From Burkholderiales bacterium (GTDB lineage Bacteria; Pseudomonadota; Gammaproteobacteria; Burkholderiales; SG8-39): DNA of 64,000 bases. This document shows, in pieces, positions 55,127 through 63,619 of the stretch. A program made the translations under genes and the position numbers. Position 1 is the first letter of the stretch; the number at the start of each line of letters is the position of its first letter. The notes beneath the pieces are model-generated. The model was not told the origin of the DNA and searched no databases. It saw only the letters and a program-made list of their open reading frames with translations. The stretch covers positions 776,589-840,588 of the forward strand of contig JAOSJV010000011.1 of the NCBI GenBank assembly GCA_027493935.1. Reading direction: 5' to 3'.

Positions 55127-56343
55127 GCCAGGCGGCGCTCGGGCGCGCCGGCGCGGTCCACGGCGCGCTGCGCGCGCTGACGGTCGAAGGCTTGCGCCTG
55201 TTCTTCCCGCTCGGCGCGCTCTACGCGATGCTGATGCCGCTCGTCTGGGTCGCGGTCTACCGCTTTGAGCTACCGCTCGCGCGCGCGATTCCCGCCACCC
55301 AGTGGCACGCGCACGAGATGGTGTTCGGCGTGCTCTGCGCCGTGCTCGCGGGATTCCTCACCTCGGCGGTGCCCGAGTGGACCGACACCGCGCGGCGGCG
55401 CGGCCGCGCGCTCGGCCTGCTCGCGGCGCTGTGGCTGCCCGGCCGCCTGATCGGCCTCCTCGGCGCCGACGCGCTCGTCGTGCCGGCATTGCTGACCGAC
55501 GCAGCGTTCCTCGGCCTGCTGCTGTGGTATGCGGCGGAGCCGATGATCGCCAAGCGCTCCGCGCGCCACGTCTCGCTGCCCGCCTGGCTCGCAGTGCTGC
55601 TCGCCTGCGAGATCGCGGTGCGCATCGGGTGGCTCGCGGGCGACTGGGCGATCGCCGCGCGCGCGCTCCATGCCGCCGTGTGCGCGTTCGTGGTGCTCTT
55701 CGCGCTCGCGCTCGGCCGCATCAACGTGGCGGTGCTCAACCTCGCGCTCGACCCCTCGGGCGAGACGACGCCGTATCGTCCGCATCCCGGCCGGCAGAAC
55801 CTCGCCGCGGGCATGGTGGCGCTCTACATCGTCGCGGCGACGTTCGCACCGCAGTCCGCGGTAGCGGCGTGGCTGGCGCTCGCCGCGGCGGCCGCGTTTC
55901 TCGATCGTCTCGCGGAGTGGTTCGTCGGCCGCGCGGCGCTCGCGGCGCACGTCCTCGCGCTTGCGGCGGCCAATGCGCTCGCCGCGGCCGGCTTCGCCGC
56001 GATCGGTCTCGCCGGGCTCGGCGCGCCGATCGGACTCGCCGCCGGCATGCACGTGCTCACCGTCGGCGCGCTCGGCCTCGCGGTGCTGAGCGTGTTCAGC
56101 ATCGCCGGGTTGCGCCACACCGGGCGCACGCTCGTGCTGCCCTGGCAGGCGCGCGCGGCGCTCGCGCTTGTGATGCTCGCCGCCGCGGCGCGCGTCGTGC
56201 CTGGGTTGTTCGGTCTGGCGAGCGCAACGGGGAGTCACTACCTCCTCGCCGCGCTCGCTTGGAGCGTCGCCTTCGCCGTGTGGCTGCACGGCTACCTGCC
56301 GTACTTTCTCGCCCCCGCGGCGCCGGCGCGCGACCGGTGCTGA
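55123..56343 (+). CDS. nnrS: NnrS family protein
   Basis: A 406-residue membrane protein with about twelve hydrophobic segments. The NnrS signature is at the start: LRLFFPLGALYAMLMPLVWV followed by ATQWHAHEMVFGVLCAVLAG, where WHAHEM supplies metal or heme ligands. Other features are GFLTSAVPEWTDT, RPHPGRQNLAAGMVALYIVA and SIAGLRHTGRTLVLPWQARA. NnrS is a heme- and copper-containing protein of denitrifiers implicated in protection from nitric oxide-iron stress. Translational coupling with the ABC genes (GTGA overlap) implies a common function, maybe delivering or guarding copper or iron under nitrosative conditions. Confidence 0.93.
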   Translation: MSQAALGRAGAVHGALRALTVEGLRLFFPLGALYAMLMPLVWVAVYRFELPLARAIPATQWHAHEMVFGVLCAVLAGFLTSAVPEWTDTARRRGRALGLLAALWLPGRLIGLLGADALVVPALLTDAAFLGLLLWYAAEPMIAKRSARHVSLPAWLAVLLACEIAVRIGWLAGDWAIAARALHAAVCAFVVLFALALGRINVAVLNLALDPSGETTPYRPHPGRQNLAAGMVALYIVAATFAPQSAVAAWLALAAAAAFLDRLAEWFVGRAALAAHVLALAAANALAAAGFAAIGLAGLGAPIGLAAGMHVLTVGALGLAVLSVFSIAGLRHTGRTLVLPWQARAALALVMLAAAARVVPGLFGLASATGSHYLLAALAWSVAFAVWLHGYLPYFLAPAAPARDRC

Positions 56344-56517
56344 CGCGGCGCGATACGCCGCGTCCGGGCCGTCTCGCCGGGTCGCTCTTCTCGGCGGCCC
56401 AGAGCACCTTCGCACCGCCGGCCGCGCAAAAAGGGGTACGATGGGCGGTGCGGCGGGGAATCGCGCGCGCCGCAACGTGACTGTCCCGGCCCGTTCATCC
56501 TTCGATCCTTCGCTGCC

Positions 56518-57471
56518 ATGGCCGAATCGACCGAATGGGCGTTTCCCGAGCGGGTGCAGCCCAAGCCCGAGGACTTCAAGTTCGATCTCGACCGCGTACT
56601 CGACGCCGCGGTGATGCTGCACGTCGAGGTGCCGGAGGACGCATTCACCGCGTCGATCCTCGGCACCGAGCGTGCCGGCAACGGGGTCGTCATCCGCGAG
56701 GACGGGCTGGTGCTGACGATCGGCTACCTGATCACCGAGGCGGCGACGATCTGGCTGACGACCAACAGCGGCTCGGTCGTCGCCGGACATCCGCTCGCCT
56801 ACGACCAGACCACCGGATTCGGCCTGGTGCAGCCGCTCGGTCGGCTCGGCGTGCCCGCGCTCGTGCGCGGCTCGTGCGCGTTGCGCGCGGTCGGCGACGA
56901 GGTGCTTGTCATCGGACACGGCGGGCGCGCGCACTCGCTCAAGGCCACGGTGATCGCGAAGCGGGAGTTCGCCGGCTACTGGGAGTACGTGCTCGACGAG
57001 GCGTTCTTCACCGCGCCGCCGCACCCGCAGTGGGGCGGCGCCGGCTTGGTCGGCGCCGACGGCAAGCTGATCGGCATCGGCTCGCTCTTCGTGCAGGAGT
57101 CGGTCGGCGGCGAGACGGTCCAGGGCAATATGTTCGTGCCGATCGACCTGCTCGAGCCGATCCTCGCCGACATGCTCGCGCTCGGACGGCCGGCCGGCGC
57201 GCCGCGGCCATGGCTCGGCATGTACACCACCGACGACCGGGGCAAGCTCGTCGTCGGCGGCATCGCGAAGGGCGGCCCGGCGGCGCGCGCCGGCGTGCGG
57301 GTCGGCGACATGGTGCTCGAAGTTGGCGGCCGGCGCGTCAACCAGCTCGCCGACCTTTTCCGCAGCGTGTGGCGCCTCGGCGAGGCCGGCGTCGAAGTCC
57401 CGCTCACCCTCGCGCGCGAGGGCTCGCTCGTGGCGCGCGCGTGCGCTCGGCCGACCGCAACGATTTCCTGA
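56518..57471 (+). CDS. S1C (DegP/HtrA-like) protease homologue with degenerate catalytic triad and PDZ domain
   Basis: About 318 residues, cytoplasmic (no signal peptide). The trypsin-like part is NGVVIREDGLVLTIGYLITE, where the catalytic His of LTNxHV is replaced (Tyr70 region); YDQTTGFGLVQP, where the Asp of TDLAVL is Gly; and HPQWGGAGLVGADGKLIGIG, where GNSGGPL has lost its Ser. The PDZ domain (about 230-310) is RPWLGMYTTDDRGKLVVGGI, GPAARAGVRVGDMVLEVGGR and NQLADLFRSVWRLG. It is therefore a probable pseudoprotease used for binding. As read it ends at 57471; the next frame gives a more natural end (SADRNDFLKKPQVH, stop at 57491), implying an error near 57437. Confidence 0.85.
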   Translation: MAESTEWAFPERVQPKPEDFKFDLDRVLDAAVMLHVEVPEDAFTASILGTERAGNGVVIREDGLVLTIGYLITEAATIWLTTNSGSVVAGHPLAYDQTTGFGLVQPLGRLGVPALVRGSCALRAVGDEVLVIGHGGRAHSLKATVIAKREFAGYWEYVLDEAFFTAPPHPQWGGAGLVGADGKLIGIGSLFVQESVGGETVQGNMFVPIDLLEPILADMLALGRPAGAPRPWLGMYTTDDRGKLVVGGIAKGGPAARAGVRVGDMVLEVGGRRVNQLADLFRSVWRLGEAGVEVPLTLAREGSLVARACARPTATIS

Positions 57472-57606
57472 AGAAGCCGCAGGTGCACTGAAGCGTCGCT
57501 GCCGCGCACGCGAATCGGCCGCCGCGCTTGACAGCTCCGCCGGCTTGCCCGAATACTCGACTCTCCTCCCGGCGATCGGGCTCACCCTCCTTGCAAGACG
57601 CGATCC

Positions 57607-60232
57607 ATGGCCGACAATCGAGACCACAGGGTTGTCTACGTTTCACATCCTGCAAGCGGCCTTGCACGGTCCAACTTTCCGATAGTGTGCCACGTAGCCG
57701 GTGGACGGATCGTCCGCTCGCTGCCGTTCCGCGTTCCCGAAGACGTCGCGCTCTACGAGATCAAGACCTCGCGCGGGGTCTTCACGCGGCCCCGCAAGGA
57801 AGTGCAGATGCCGCTCGCCTACGCCTGGAAGCGGCGCATCCACTCCGGAGCGAGGATCGACTATCCCCTGCTGCGCAACGATTGGCGCCCCGGCAATCCG
57901 AACCCGGCGACGCGCGGCAGCAGCGGCTACTCGCGCATCAGCTGGGAGCGCGCGCTCGACATCGTCGTCGGCGAGCTGCGCCGGGTCCGCGAGCAGTACG
58001 GCTCGATGGAGCCGGTGCTGGTGCAGGCCGACGGCCACGGGCAGAGCGGATACCTCCAGTCGATGCATTTCTGGGGGCACTATCTCTTCGACATGATCCA
58101 CGAGCGCCTCGGCTGGGGCTGGTGGACCCAGCAGGTGCGCAACCCGGACAGCTGGGAAGGCTATTACTGGGGCGCCAAGCACGTCTGGGGCTTCGACGAG
58201 ACCCTCGGCGAGCCGCCGCAGGACGCGGTGTGGGACGACGTGCTCGAGCACGCCGAGATGGTCGTTTTCTCGGGCAACGACCCCGAGGCGACCGGCCTCG
58301 GCATGTCGGGCTCGATCGCGGTCGAGATGCCGAAGTGGCTGAAGCGGGCGGGCATCAAGATCGTAGCGATCTCGCCGAACCTCACCTACGCCGCTGCGGT
58401 GCACGCGGACAAGTGGATTCCGATCCGCCCCAACACCGATTCGGCGCTGTACCTCGCGCTCGCGCACACGTGGATCGTAGAGGGGCGCTACGACAAGGAG
58501 TATGTCGCTACCCACACGGTCGGCTTCGAGGAGTTCCGGCGCCACGTGCTGGGCGAGGACGACGGGCTTGCGAAGACGCCGGCGTGGGCGCAGTCCGTCA
58601 CCGGCGTGCCTGCCTCCACGATTCGGGCGCTCGCCCGCGAGTGGGCGGGCAAGCGGACGAGCCTGTCAGTCTACTTCGGCGGGGCGAAGATCCGCGGCAC
58701 CCTCGCGCATCTCACCGGGCGGCTGGAAGCCTACGCGCTCGCGATGCAGGGCATCGGCCGCCCCGGACGGCAGTTCCTGCGCACCGGCGCGCCGTCCTTC
58801 TACAAGCGCTCGCTCGCGCAGGTGCCGCGCCATCCCGACGTGGACAGGCGCGGCATCGCCATGAATCCCATGATCGAGTACGCGATCGGCAAGGGACCGA
58901 AGTCGCCGCTGTTCATCCCACGGACTCTCGCGACCGAGGCGCTCCTGGGGCGCGCGATCGAATGGCGCGGGACGTCCGCCGCGCTGGCGAAGACCGAGGA
59001 CCAGTTCAATCGCTATCGCTTCCCGCCGACCGACGGTCACCCCGGCATCCGGGTGGTGTGGAACGAAAACGGCAGCCAGCCGGGCAGCTGGGGCCACGGC
59101 CTGCGGTGGCTGGAGGCGCTGCGCAGTCCGCGGATCGAGTTCGTCGTCGGGATCCATCCGTGGTTCGAAAACGATATCCCGTTCTCGGACCTGATCCTGC
59201 CCGCGCAGACGCACTACGAGCACGAGGACCTGATCGCGGTGCAGCGGAGTGAAATCCTGGCGATGTTCTACCAGGAGCGCGCGATCGAGCCGGTCGGCGA
59301 GTCGAAGAGCGACTACGAGATCCACCGCATGATCGGGCGGCGGCTCGGGTTGGACGACGTGTTCCCGCCCGCCGACGAGTGGCTGCGCAAGGCGTACGAG
59401 CAGACGCTGGCGTCGACCAAGCTCGGCATCACGTGGGCGCAATTCAAGGAGCGCAAGTCGGTCGTCTACGACTGCCCGACGTGGGACGAATGGGTGGAGA
59501 TCAAGCGCGCGCACGGTTACGGGCCGCACGATGGCGGGCTGCACTGGTTCTGGACGCAGGGCGGCGGCCTGGAGACGCCTTCGGGGAAGATCGAGTTCGT
59601 GTCTTCCCGTATCGCGGCGCTCGACGCCGACAATGCCGAACGGCCGCCGCTCGCGACGTGGATGACGCACGGCGAGCTGGCGGGCTCGCCGAAGTCGCAG
59701 GCGTATCCCCTGACGGTGATGTCGAATCATCCGAAGTACCGGTTCCACGTGCAGGGCGACGACATCGACTGGATCCGCGAGATCAGCAAGGTTCGCGGGC
59801 CGGACGGCTACCTGTACGAGCCATGCTGGATCCACCCCCACGACGCCGCGAGCCGTGGCATCGCAAACGGCGACGTCGTCGTGGTGCACAACGAGCGCGG
59901 CGCGGTGCTCGTCGGCGCCGTGGTGACCGAGCGGATCATCCCCGGCGCGCTCAGCATCGAGCACGGTGCCGTCATCGATCTCGCGACGCTGCATGGACGC
60001 GTCGTCGACCGGGGCGGATGCATCAACCTGATCGCGCCCTCGCCGCAGGAGAAATACGCGGCCGGCGGGGGAGATCAAGGTGCCGGAGATGAACGTGAGC
60101 GGCTATCTGGTGGAGGCGGTCGGGGTCGACGTGTCGGAGATCGTCGCCGGCGCCGGGGTGCCGCGCGGTACGGCGGCTCCGGCCGAGGCCCCGGCCCGGC
60201 GCGAGAAAGCGACCGAGCCGGCGGCAAGATGA
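57607..60232 (+). CDS. Molybdopterin oxidoreductase large subunit, transhydroxylase/resorcinol-hydroxylase-like (C-terminal frameshift)
   Basis: About 875 residues. It lacks the N-terminal FeS cysteines of most DMSO-reductase family enzymes, like the large subunit of pyrogallol-phloroglucinol transhydroxylase (AthL) and resorcinol hydroxylase (RhL). Matching features: YSRISWERALDIVVGELRRV, QADGHGQSGY (His144), QVRNPDSWEGYYWGAKHVWG (Asp181 and the Mo-ligand Ser182), YDKEYVATHTVGFEEF, TGAPSFYK (Tyr399) and DRGGCINLIAPSPQEKYA. The His/Asp/Tyr set is the catalytic set known for AthL. After AAGG the frame is disturbed at GGGGG 60067-60071 (one extra); repaired it continues EIKVPEMNVSGYLVEAVGVD and stops at TGA 60230-60232, overlapping the small-subunit ATG. 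Likely reaction: hydroxylation or transhydroxylation of a phenolic ring. Confidence 0.85.
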
Positions 60233-61061
60233 GCCGCAAGACCTTCCTCGTCGACGCCGGGCGGTGCACTGGGTGCAGCCTGTGCGTCGTCGCGTGCAAG
60301 GACGAGCACGTCGGCGCCGGTCATGCGCCCTGGACCGGGCCGCAGCCCGACACCGGGCACTTCTGGATCGACGTCCGCGGAATCGAGCGCGGCCGGATTC
60401 CGCGGGTGCGGATGACGCACCTGCCGGTCATGTGCCAGCACTGCGCGAACGCTGCTTGCGTCAAGGCCTGTCCCGAGCAGGCGATCAAGCGGCGCGACGA
60501 CGCTCTGGTGTGGATCGATTCCGCGGTCTGCACCGGCTGCGGGCTCTGCCGCGAGGCGTGTCCCTACGGCGTCGTCTACATGAACGCCGAGCTCGGCGTC
60601 GCGCAGAAGTGCACGGGCTGCGCGCACCTCGTCGACGAGGGCTCCCTGCCGCGGTGCGTGGATATCTGCCCGCACGAGGCGATCGTGTTCGCCGACGATG
60701 CGGACGAGGTCGTGCGCGAAGCCAGGCGCGCCGATGCGCTCGAGGTCTACTGTCCCGAGTACCGCGCCGAGCCGAGGGTGCTGTGGAAGGGCTGCCGCGG
60801 CCATGGATCGCGGGCACCGTGATCGACGCAGCGAGTGACGAGGTGCTCGCCGACGCTGCGATCACCGCGCTCGATCTCGTCGACGACGCGTCGGTCACCG
60901 TGCGCTCGGACGCGTTCGGCGACTTCTGGGTGCGGGGGATGGCGCCGGACCGCAAGTACCGGGTCGCGATCGGCAAGGCAGGCTACGAGGCGTTTCTGGC
61001 GATCGTGACGACGACCGGCGACCAGGACCTCGGCTGCGTCGAGCTGAAGCGGACGCGCTAG
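60229..61061 (+). CDS. Iron-sulfur small subunit of the transhydroxylase-like molybdoenzyme (frameshift)
   Basis: About 277 residues, matching the ~275-residue transhydroxylase beta subunit. MSRKTFLVDAGRCTGCSLCV begins the ferredoxin-like part, with four Cys clusters: CTGCSLCVVAC, CQHCANAACVKACP, CTGCGLCREACP and CTGCAHLVDEGSLPRCVDIC, enough for three or more [4Fe-4S] clusters. After LWKG the frame shifts at GGG 60789-60791 (one G short) and continues LPRPWIAGTVIDAASDEVLA, FGDFWVRGMAPDRKYRVAIG, a transthyretin/CnaB-like beta domain also present in AthS. The start overlaps the large-subunit stop (ATGA). It would pass electrons to or stabilise the Mo subunit. Confidence 0.87.
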
Positions 61062-61091
61062 AGTGCCCCGAGTCAGAGATCCGTCGACGAG

Positions 61092-61190
61092 AAACCGCAC
61101 GGTTCGCCGCCAGGCGTCGTTCCGCTCCTTGCCAAGACGGCCAGTCCTGGCGGCGTCGCGCGCCTCGCCTGACGACGAACCGTGCGGTTT
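61092..61190. repeat. Nested long inverted repeat after the molybdoenzyme operon
   Basis: Outer arms AAACCGCACGGTTCG (61092-61106) and CGAACCGTGCGGTTT (61176-61190) are perfect over 15 bp, and the right arm runs into TTTTT. Inside, CGCCGCCAGG (61105-61114) pairs with CCTGGCGGCG (61146-61155). A 99-nt transcript could fold into an extended structure ending in U-residues, consistent with a terminator for the Fe-S subunit gene, or it may be a small palindromic mobile-type element. Confidence 0.6.
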
Positions 61191-61299
61191 TTCGCATGCC
61201 TCTGGTCGCGTCCGCGCCTAGTCGAGCGCCTTGCTCTCGATGAACGTGTTCGACGGACTTCTGACTCCGGACACTCTAGGAAAGCTTTGCAGAAGATAG

Positions 61300-61366
61300 T
61301 CATTCCCGCGGAATCCAGGACGAGCGCGATCGACGACTCGCTGGATCCCCGCTTTCGCGGGGATGA
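61300..61366. repeat. REP-like imperfect palindrome
   Basis: TCATTCCCGCGGAATCCAG (61300-61318) and CTGGATCCCCGCTTTCGCGG with GGATGA (61341-61366) form an imperfect inverted pair of the common ATTCCCGC...GCGGGGAT repetitive type found between genes in many proteobacteria. The rest of 61062-61390 (329 bp) holds this element and the inverted repeat at 61092-61190; I see no gene there. Confidence 0.7.
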
Positions 61367-61390
61367 CCTGGTCGGAGCTGCGCTAGGCGC

Positions 61391-62800
61391 TCACTCGACC
61401 GGCCAGCGCAGCTTGACGATCCGTTTCATGTCGAGCCGTCCGGCGATGCGCAGCGCGGCCGCGCGCACCTCGCGCAGGATCTCGTCCTGGTCGATCCGGG
61501 TCGGGCGTCCGTCGCGCACCACCTGCTCGCCGGCGACGAACACGTGCTTCACCGTGTTGCCGGTGGCGCTGTAGACGAGGTTCGAGACCGGGTTGTAGAG
61601 CGGCTGCCATTCGGGCACGTTCGCGTCGAACAGCACGAGATCGGCTTCCTTGCCGGTCTCGACCGACCCGATCCGGTCCGCGAGCCCGGCGCCGCGGGCG
61701 CCGTTGACGGTCGCCATTTCGAGCGCGTGCTCGGGCGGCATCACGCGCGGGTTGATGCGGACCTCCTTGTAGCCGCACGCGCAGTAGCGCATCTCCTGGA
61801 CCATGTCGACCGAGCCGGAGCAGGCGTGATCGGAGCCGAGGCTGACGTTGACGCCGAGCGCCATCAGCTCGGGCAGCATGCCGACGGCGATGTTGCCGTA
61901 GCCGTTGTGCAGCGAGGACGAGGGCGCGCACACGAGCGTCGGCCTGCGCCTGGCGAGCAGCGCGACCTCGTGCGGCTCGAGCCAGCCGGAATGGACCAGC
62001 AGCATGCGCTCGTCGAGGACGCCGAGCGACTCGAGGCGCTCGATCTCCGGCTTGCCGTGCTGCGCGACGCTCGAGTCGTGGGTGCTGTAGGAGAAGCACG
62101 CGTGCGTCTGCAGCGTGGCGCCGTGTTTCTCCGCGATGCGCTTCAGGCCGAAGATGAGCTCGTCGGAGGCGTTGTTCAGGCCGCGGAACGAGGCGCTGGC
62201 CGCGAGCCGCCCGCCGTGCGCGCCGTGGTAGCGCGCGAAGAGCTCCTCGGTGCGCTCCAGGCAGTGCGCGGTGGTCTCGATCATGCTCTCCGGCAGCAGG
62301 CCCATGACCGACTTGGTCTTGTCGAAGCTCGAGCGCGCGATCACCATGCGCATGCCGCTCGCGGCGATCGCCTTCACGGTCGCGTCGGGGTGATAGTTAC
62401 CCGGATCGGTGAAGCAGGTGACGCCGTGGCGCAGCAGCTCGATCGCGGCGAGCGAGGCGCTGACGTAGACGTCCTCGCCGGTCATCGCGCCTTCGTAGGG
62501 ATACATGTGGTCGAACAGGAACGACTGGGCGTTCGCCTCGTCGGCCAGCCCGCGCGACATCTGGAACGAGGAGTGCAGGTGGTTGTCGACCAGCCCCGGC
62601 GTCGCCACCATGCCGCTGCCGTCCAGCGTCCGGTCGGCGCGCCAGGTGCGCCCCAGCTCGTCCGACTTGCCGACGGCGGCGAACTTCCCGTCCTTCACCG
62701 CAATCGCGGCGTCGCGGATGACGCGGCGCTTCGCATCGACGGTGATCAGCCAGTCGATGCCATGCAACAGGAGGTCGGCCTGGCGCGCGACGCTGCTCAT
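61391..62800 (-). CDS. Amidohydrolase (AtzB/SsnA/8-oxoguanine deaminase-like)
   Basis: A 469-residue enzyme of the TIM-barrel amidohydrolase superfamily: MSSVARQADLLLHGIDWLIT, metal motif LVDNHLHSSFQMSRGLADEA (HxH), GATLQTHACFSYSTHDSSVA (His), MLLVHSGWLEPHEVAL (His), VSLGSDHACSGSVDMVQEMR (Asp) and the C-terminal GSVETGKEADLVLFDANVPE. The order matches chlorohydrolase/guanine-deaminase-like enzymes acting on amino- or halogen-substituted heterocycles. The gene is 31 bp downstream of a cupin gene on the same strand. Substrate unknown. Confidence 0.92.
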   Translation of the reverse strand: MSSVARQADLLLHGIDWLITVDAKRRVIRDAAIAVKDGKFAAVGKSDELGRTWRADRTLDGSGMVATPGLVDNHLHSSFQMSRGLADEANAQSFLFDHMYPYEGAMTGEDVYVSASLAAIELLRHGVTCFTDPGNYHPDATVKAIAASGMRMVIARSSFDKTKSVMGLLPESMIETTAHCLERTEELFARYHGAHGGRLAASASFRGLNNASDELIFGLKRIAEKHGATLQTHACFSYSTHDSSVAQHGKPEIERLESLGVLDERMLLVHSGWLEPHEVALLARRRPTLVCAPSSSLHNGYGNIAVGMLPELMALGVNVSLGSDHACSGSVDMVQEMRYCACGYKEVRINPRVMPPEHALEMATVNGARGAGLADRIGSVETGKEADLVLFDANVPEWQPLYNPVSNLVYSATGNTVKHVFVAGEQVVRDGRPTRIDQDEILREVRAAALRIAGRLDMKRIVKLRWPVE

Positions 62801-62831
62801 CGTCCGCCCCGCGCGGGCCGGCCGCGGCTGC

Positions 62832-63308
62832 TCACTTGTTGTCCCCGACGTAATTCAGCTTGTCGCGGCACTTGAGCTCGATCAGGACGTTCTCCTCTGC
62901 GGACTCCTCGCACAGCATCGACCGGTGCGTGATCCCCTTCGGGATGACGATCATCTCACCCTCCCGCAGGACCACCGTGCCCATTTCGGTCTCCCACCGC
63001 AGCGCACCGCGCACGCAAATGATGACCTCGTGGTAGTCGACGTTGCGGTGCCAGAACCCCATGTCCTCCTTCGAGCGCTTGGAGACGTCGATCTTGATCG
63101 GCGCCGAGTCGAACAGCCGCAGCGGCGAGCCGTCCGCCTTGTTGTAGTTCGACGGCTGGAACTTCGGGTCGAAGATGCTCAGGTAGTGAAACAGCTCCTT
63201 CGCCTTCAGCACCCCCAGGTTCTCCACCGGATTGGCGTTCACCGCGAGCTCGACGTTAGTCCCGTCGATCGTGACGACTTCGCGCAGCGGGGCCTTCGGC
63301 AGCGACAT
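62832..63308 (-). CDS. Cupin domain protein (homogentisate dioxygenase-like fold)
   Basis: A 158-residue protein from ATG 63306-63308 (GGAGAG site; MSLPKAPLREVVTIDG). Features: KAKELFHYLSIFDPKFQPSN, then SKEDMGFWHRNVDYHEVIIC, VRGALRWETEMGTVVLREGE and MIVIPKGITHRSMLCEESAE. Metal ligands are likely the two His (WHRNVDYHE) with Glu, and the later His in GITHRS. The sequence resembles the cupin half of homogentisate or gentisate-type dioxygenases. Presumably co-transcribed with the amidohydrolase downstream, where it may act on the product ring. Confidence 0.85.
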   Translation of the reverse strand: MSLPKAPLREVVTIDGTNVELAVNANPVENLGVLKAKELFHYLSIFDPKFQPSNYNKADGSPLRLFDSAPIKIDVSKRSKEDMGFWHRNVDYHEVIICVRGALRWETEMGTVVLREGEMIVIPKGITHRSMLCEESAEENVLIELKCRDKLNYVGDNK

Positions 63309-63534
63309 GATCTCTCCTCGTGGAAATCGGACGGCCGGGAACGGGAAACCCGGGCGCGACCTGGTCCCGAGTCCACCGATTCTAGCCGGATCCGGCGCCG
63401 CCCCTGGCAATCCAGATCACGCGCGGGCGACGGCGGCGACTCCGGCGCCGAGGCGGCGTGCGCGGGGTTCTGGGGGGCGCCGCAAGGGTCGGCGCGGCGT
63501 GCGTGGCATGCACTCTCGCCAGCCGCGAATTTTT

Positions 63535-63588
63535 GGCGCAAGCTTGCGCCTTGCGACGCTCCGGCGCCGCCCGCGGGGCGGGCGGCGC
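63535..63588. promoter_or_regulatory. Palindrome and strong hairpin in the divergent promoter region
   Basis: Between the cupin start (63308) and the MASE2 gene (63620) no gene is visible. Two structures stand out: the perfect palindrome GGCGCAAGCTTGCGCC (63535-63550) after an ATTTTT, and a hairpin GCGCCGCCCGC / GCGGGCGGCGC (63564-63574 / 63578-63588) with a 3-nt loop. The T-run precedes the palindrome, so neither is a clear terminator; a dimeric regulator site or leader structure is possible. Confidence 0.4.
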
Positions 63589-63619
63589 GATCCACAAGCC
63601 CGTCACGATCGCCGACCAC

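Noticed and set aside
57607-60822. A single 1071-residue fused Mo and Fe-S protein
   Set aside because: The linker of ~50 residues is low-complexity and results from one extra G at 60067-60071; the repaired genes overlap by ATGA as two subunits.
63530-63550. Intrinsic terminator at ATTTTTGGCGCAAGCTTGCGCC
   Set aside because: The T-run precedes the stem on the plus strand and would be an A-run after it on the minus strand, so neither orientation gives a stem followed by U residues.
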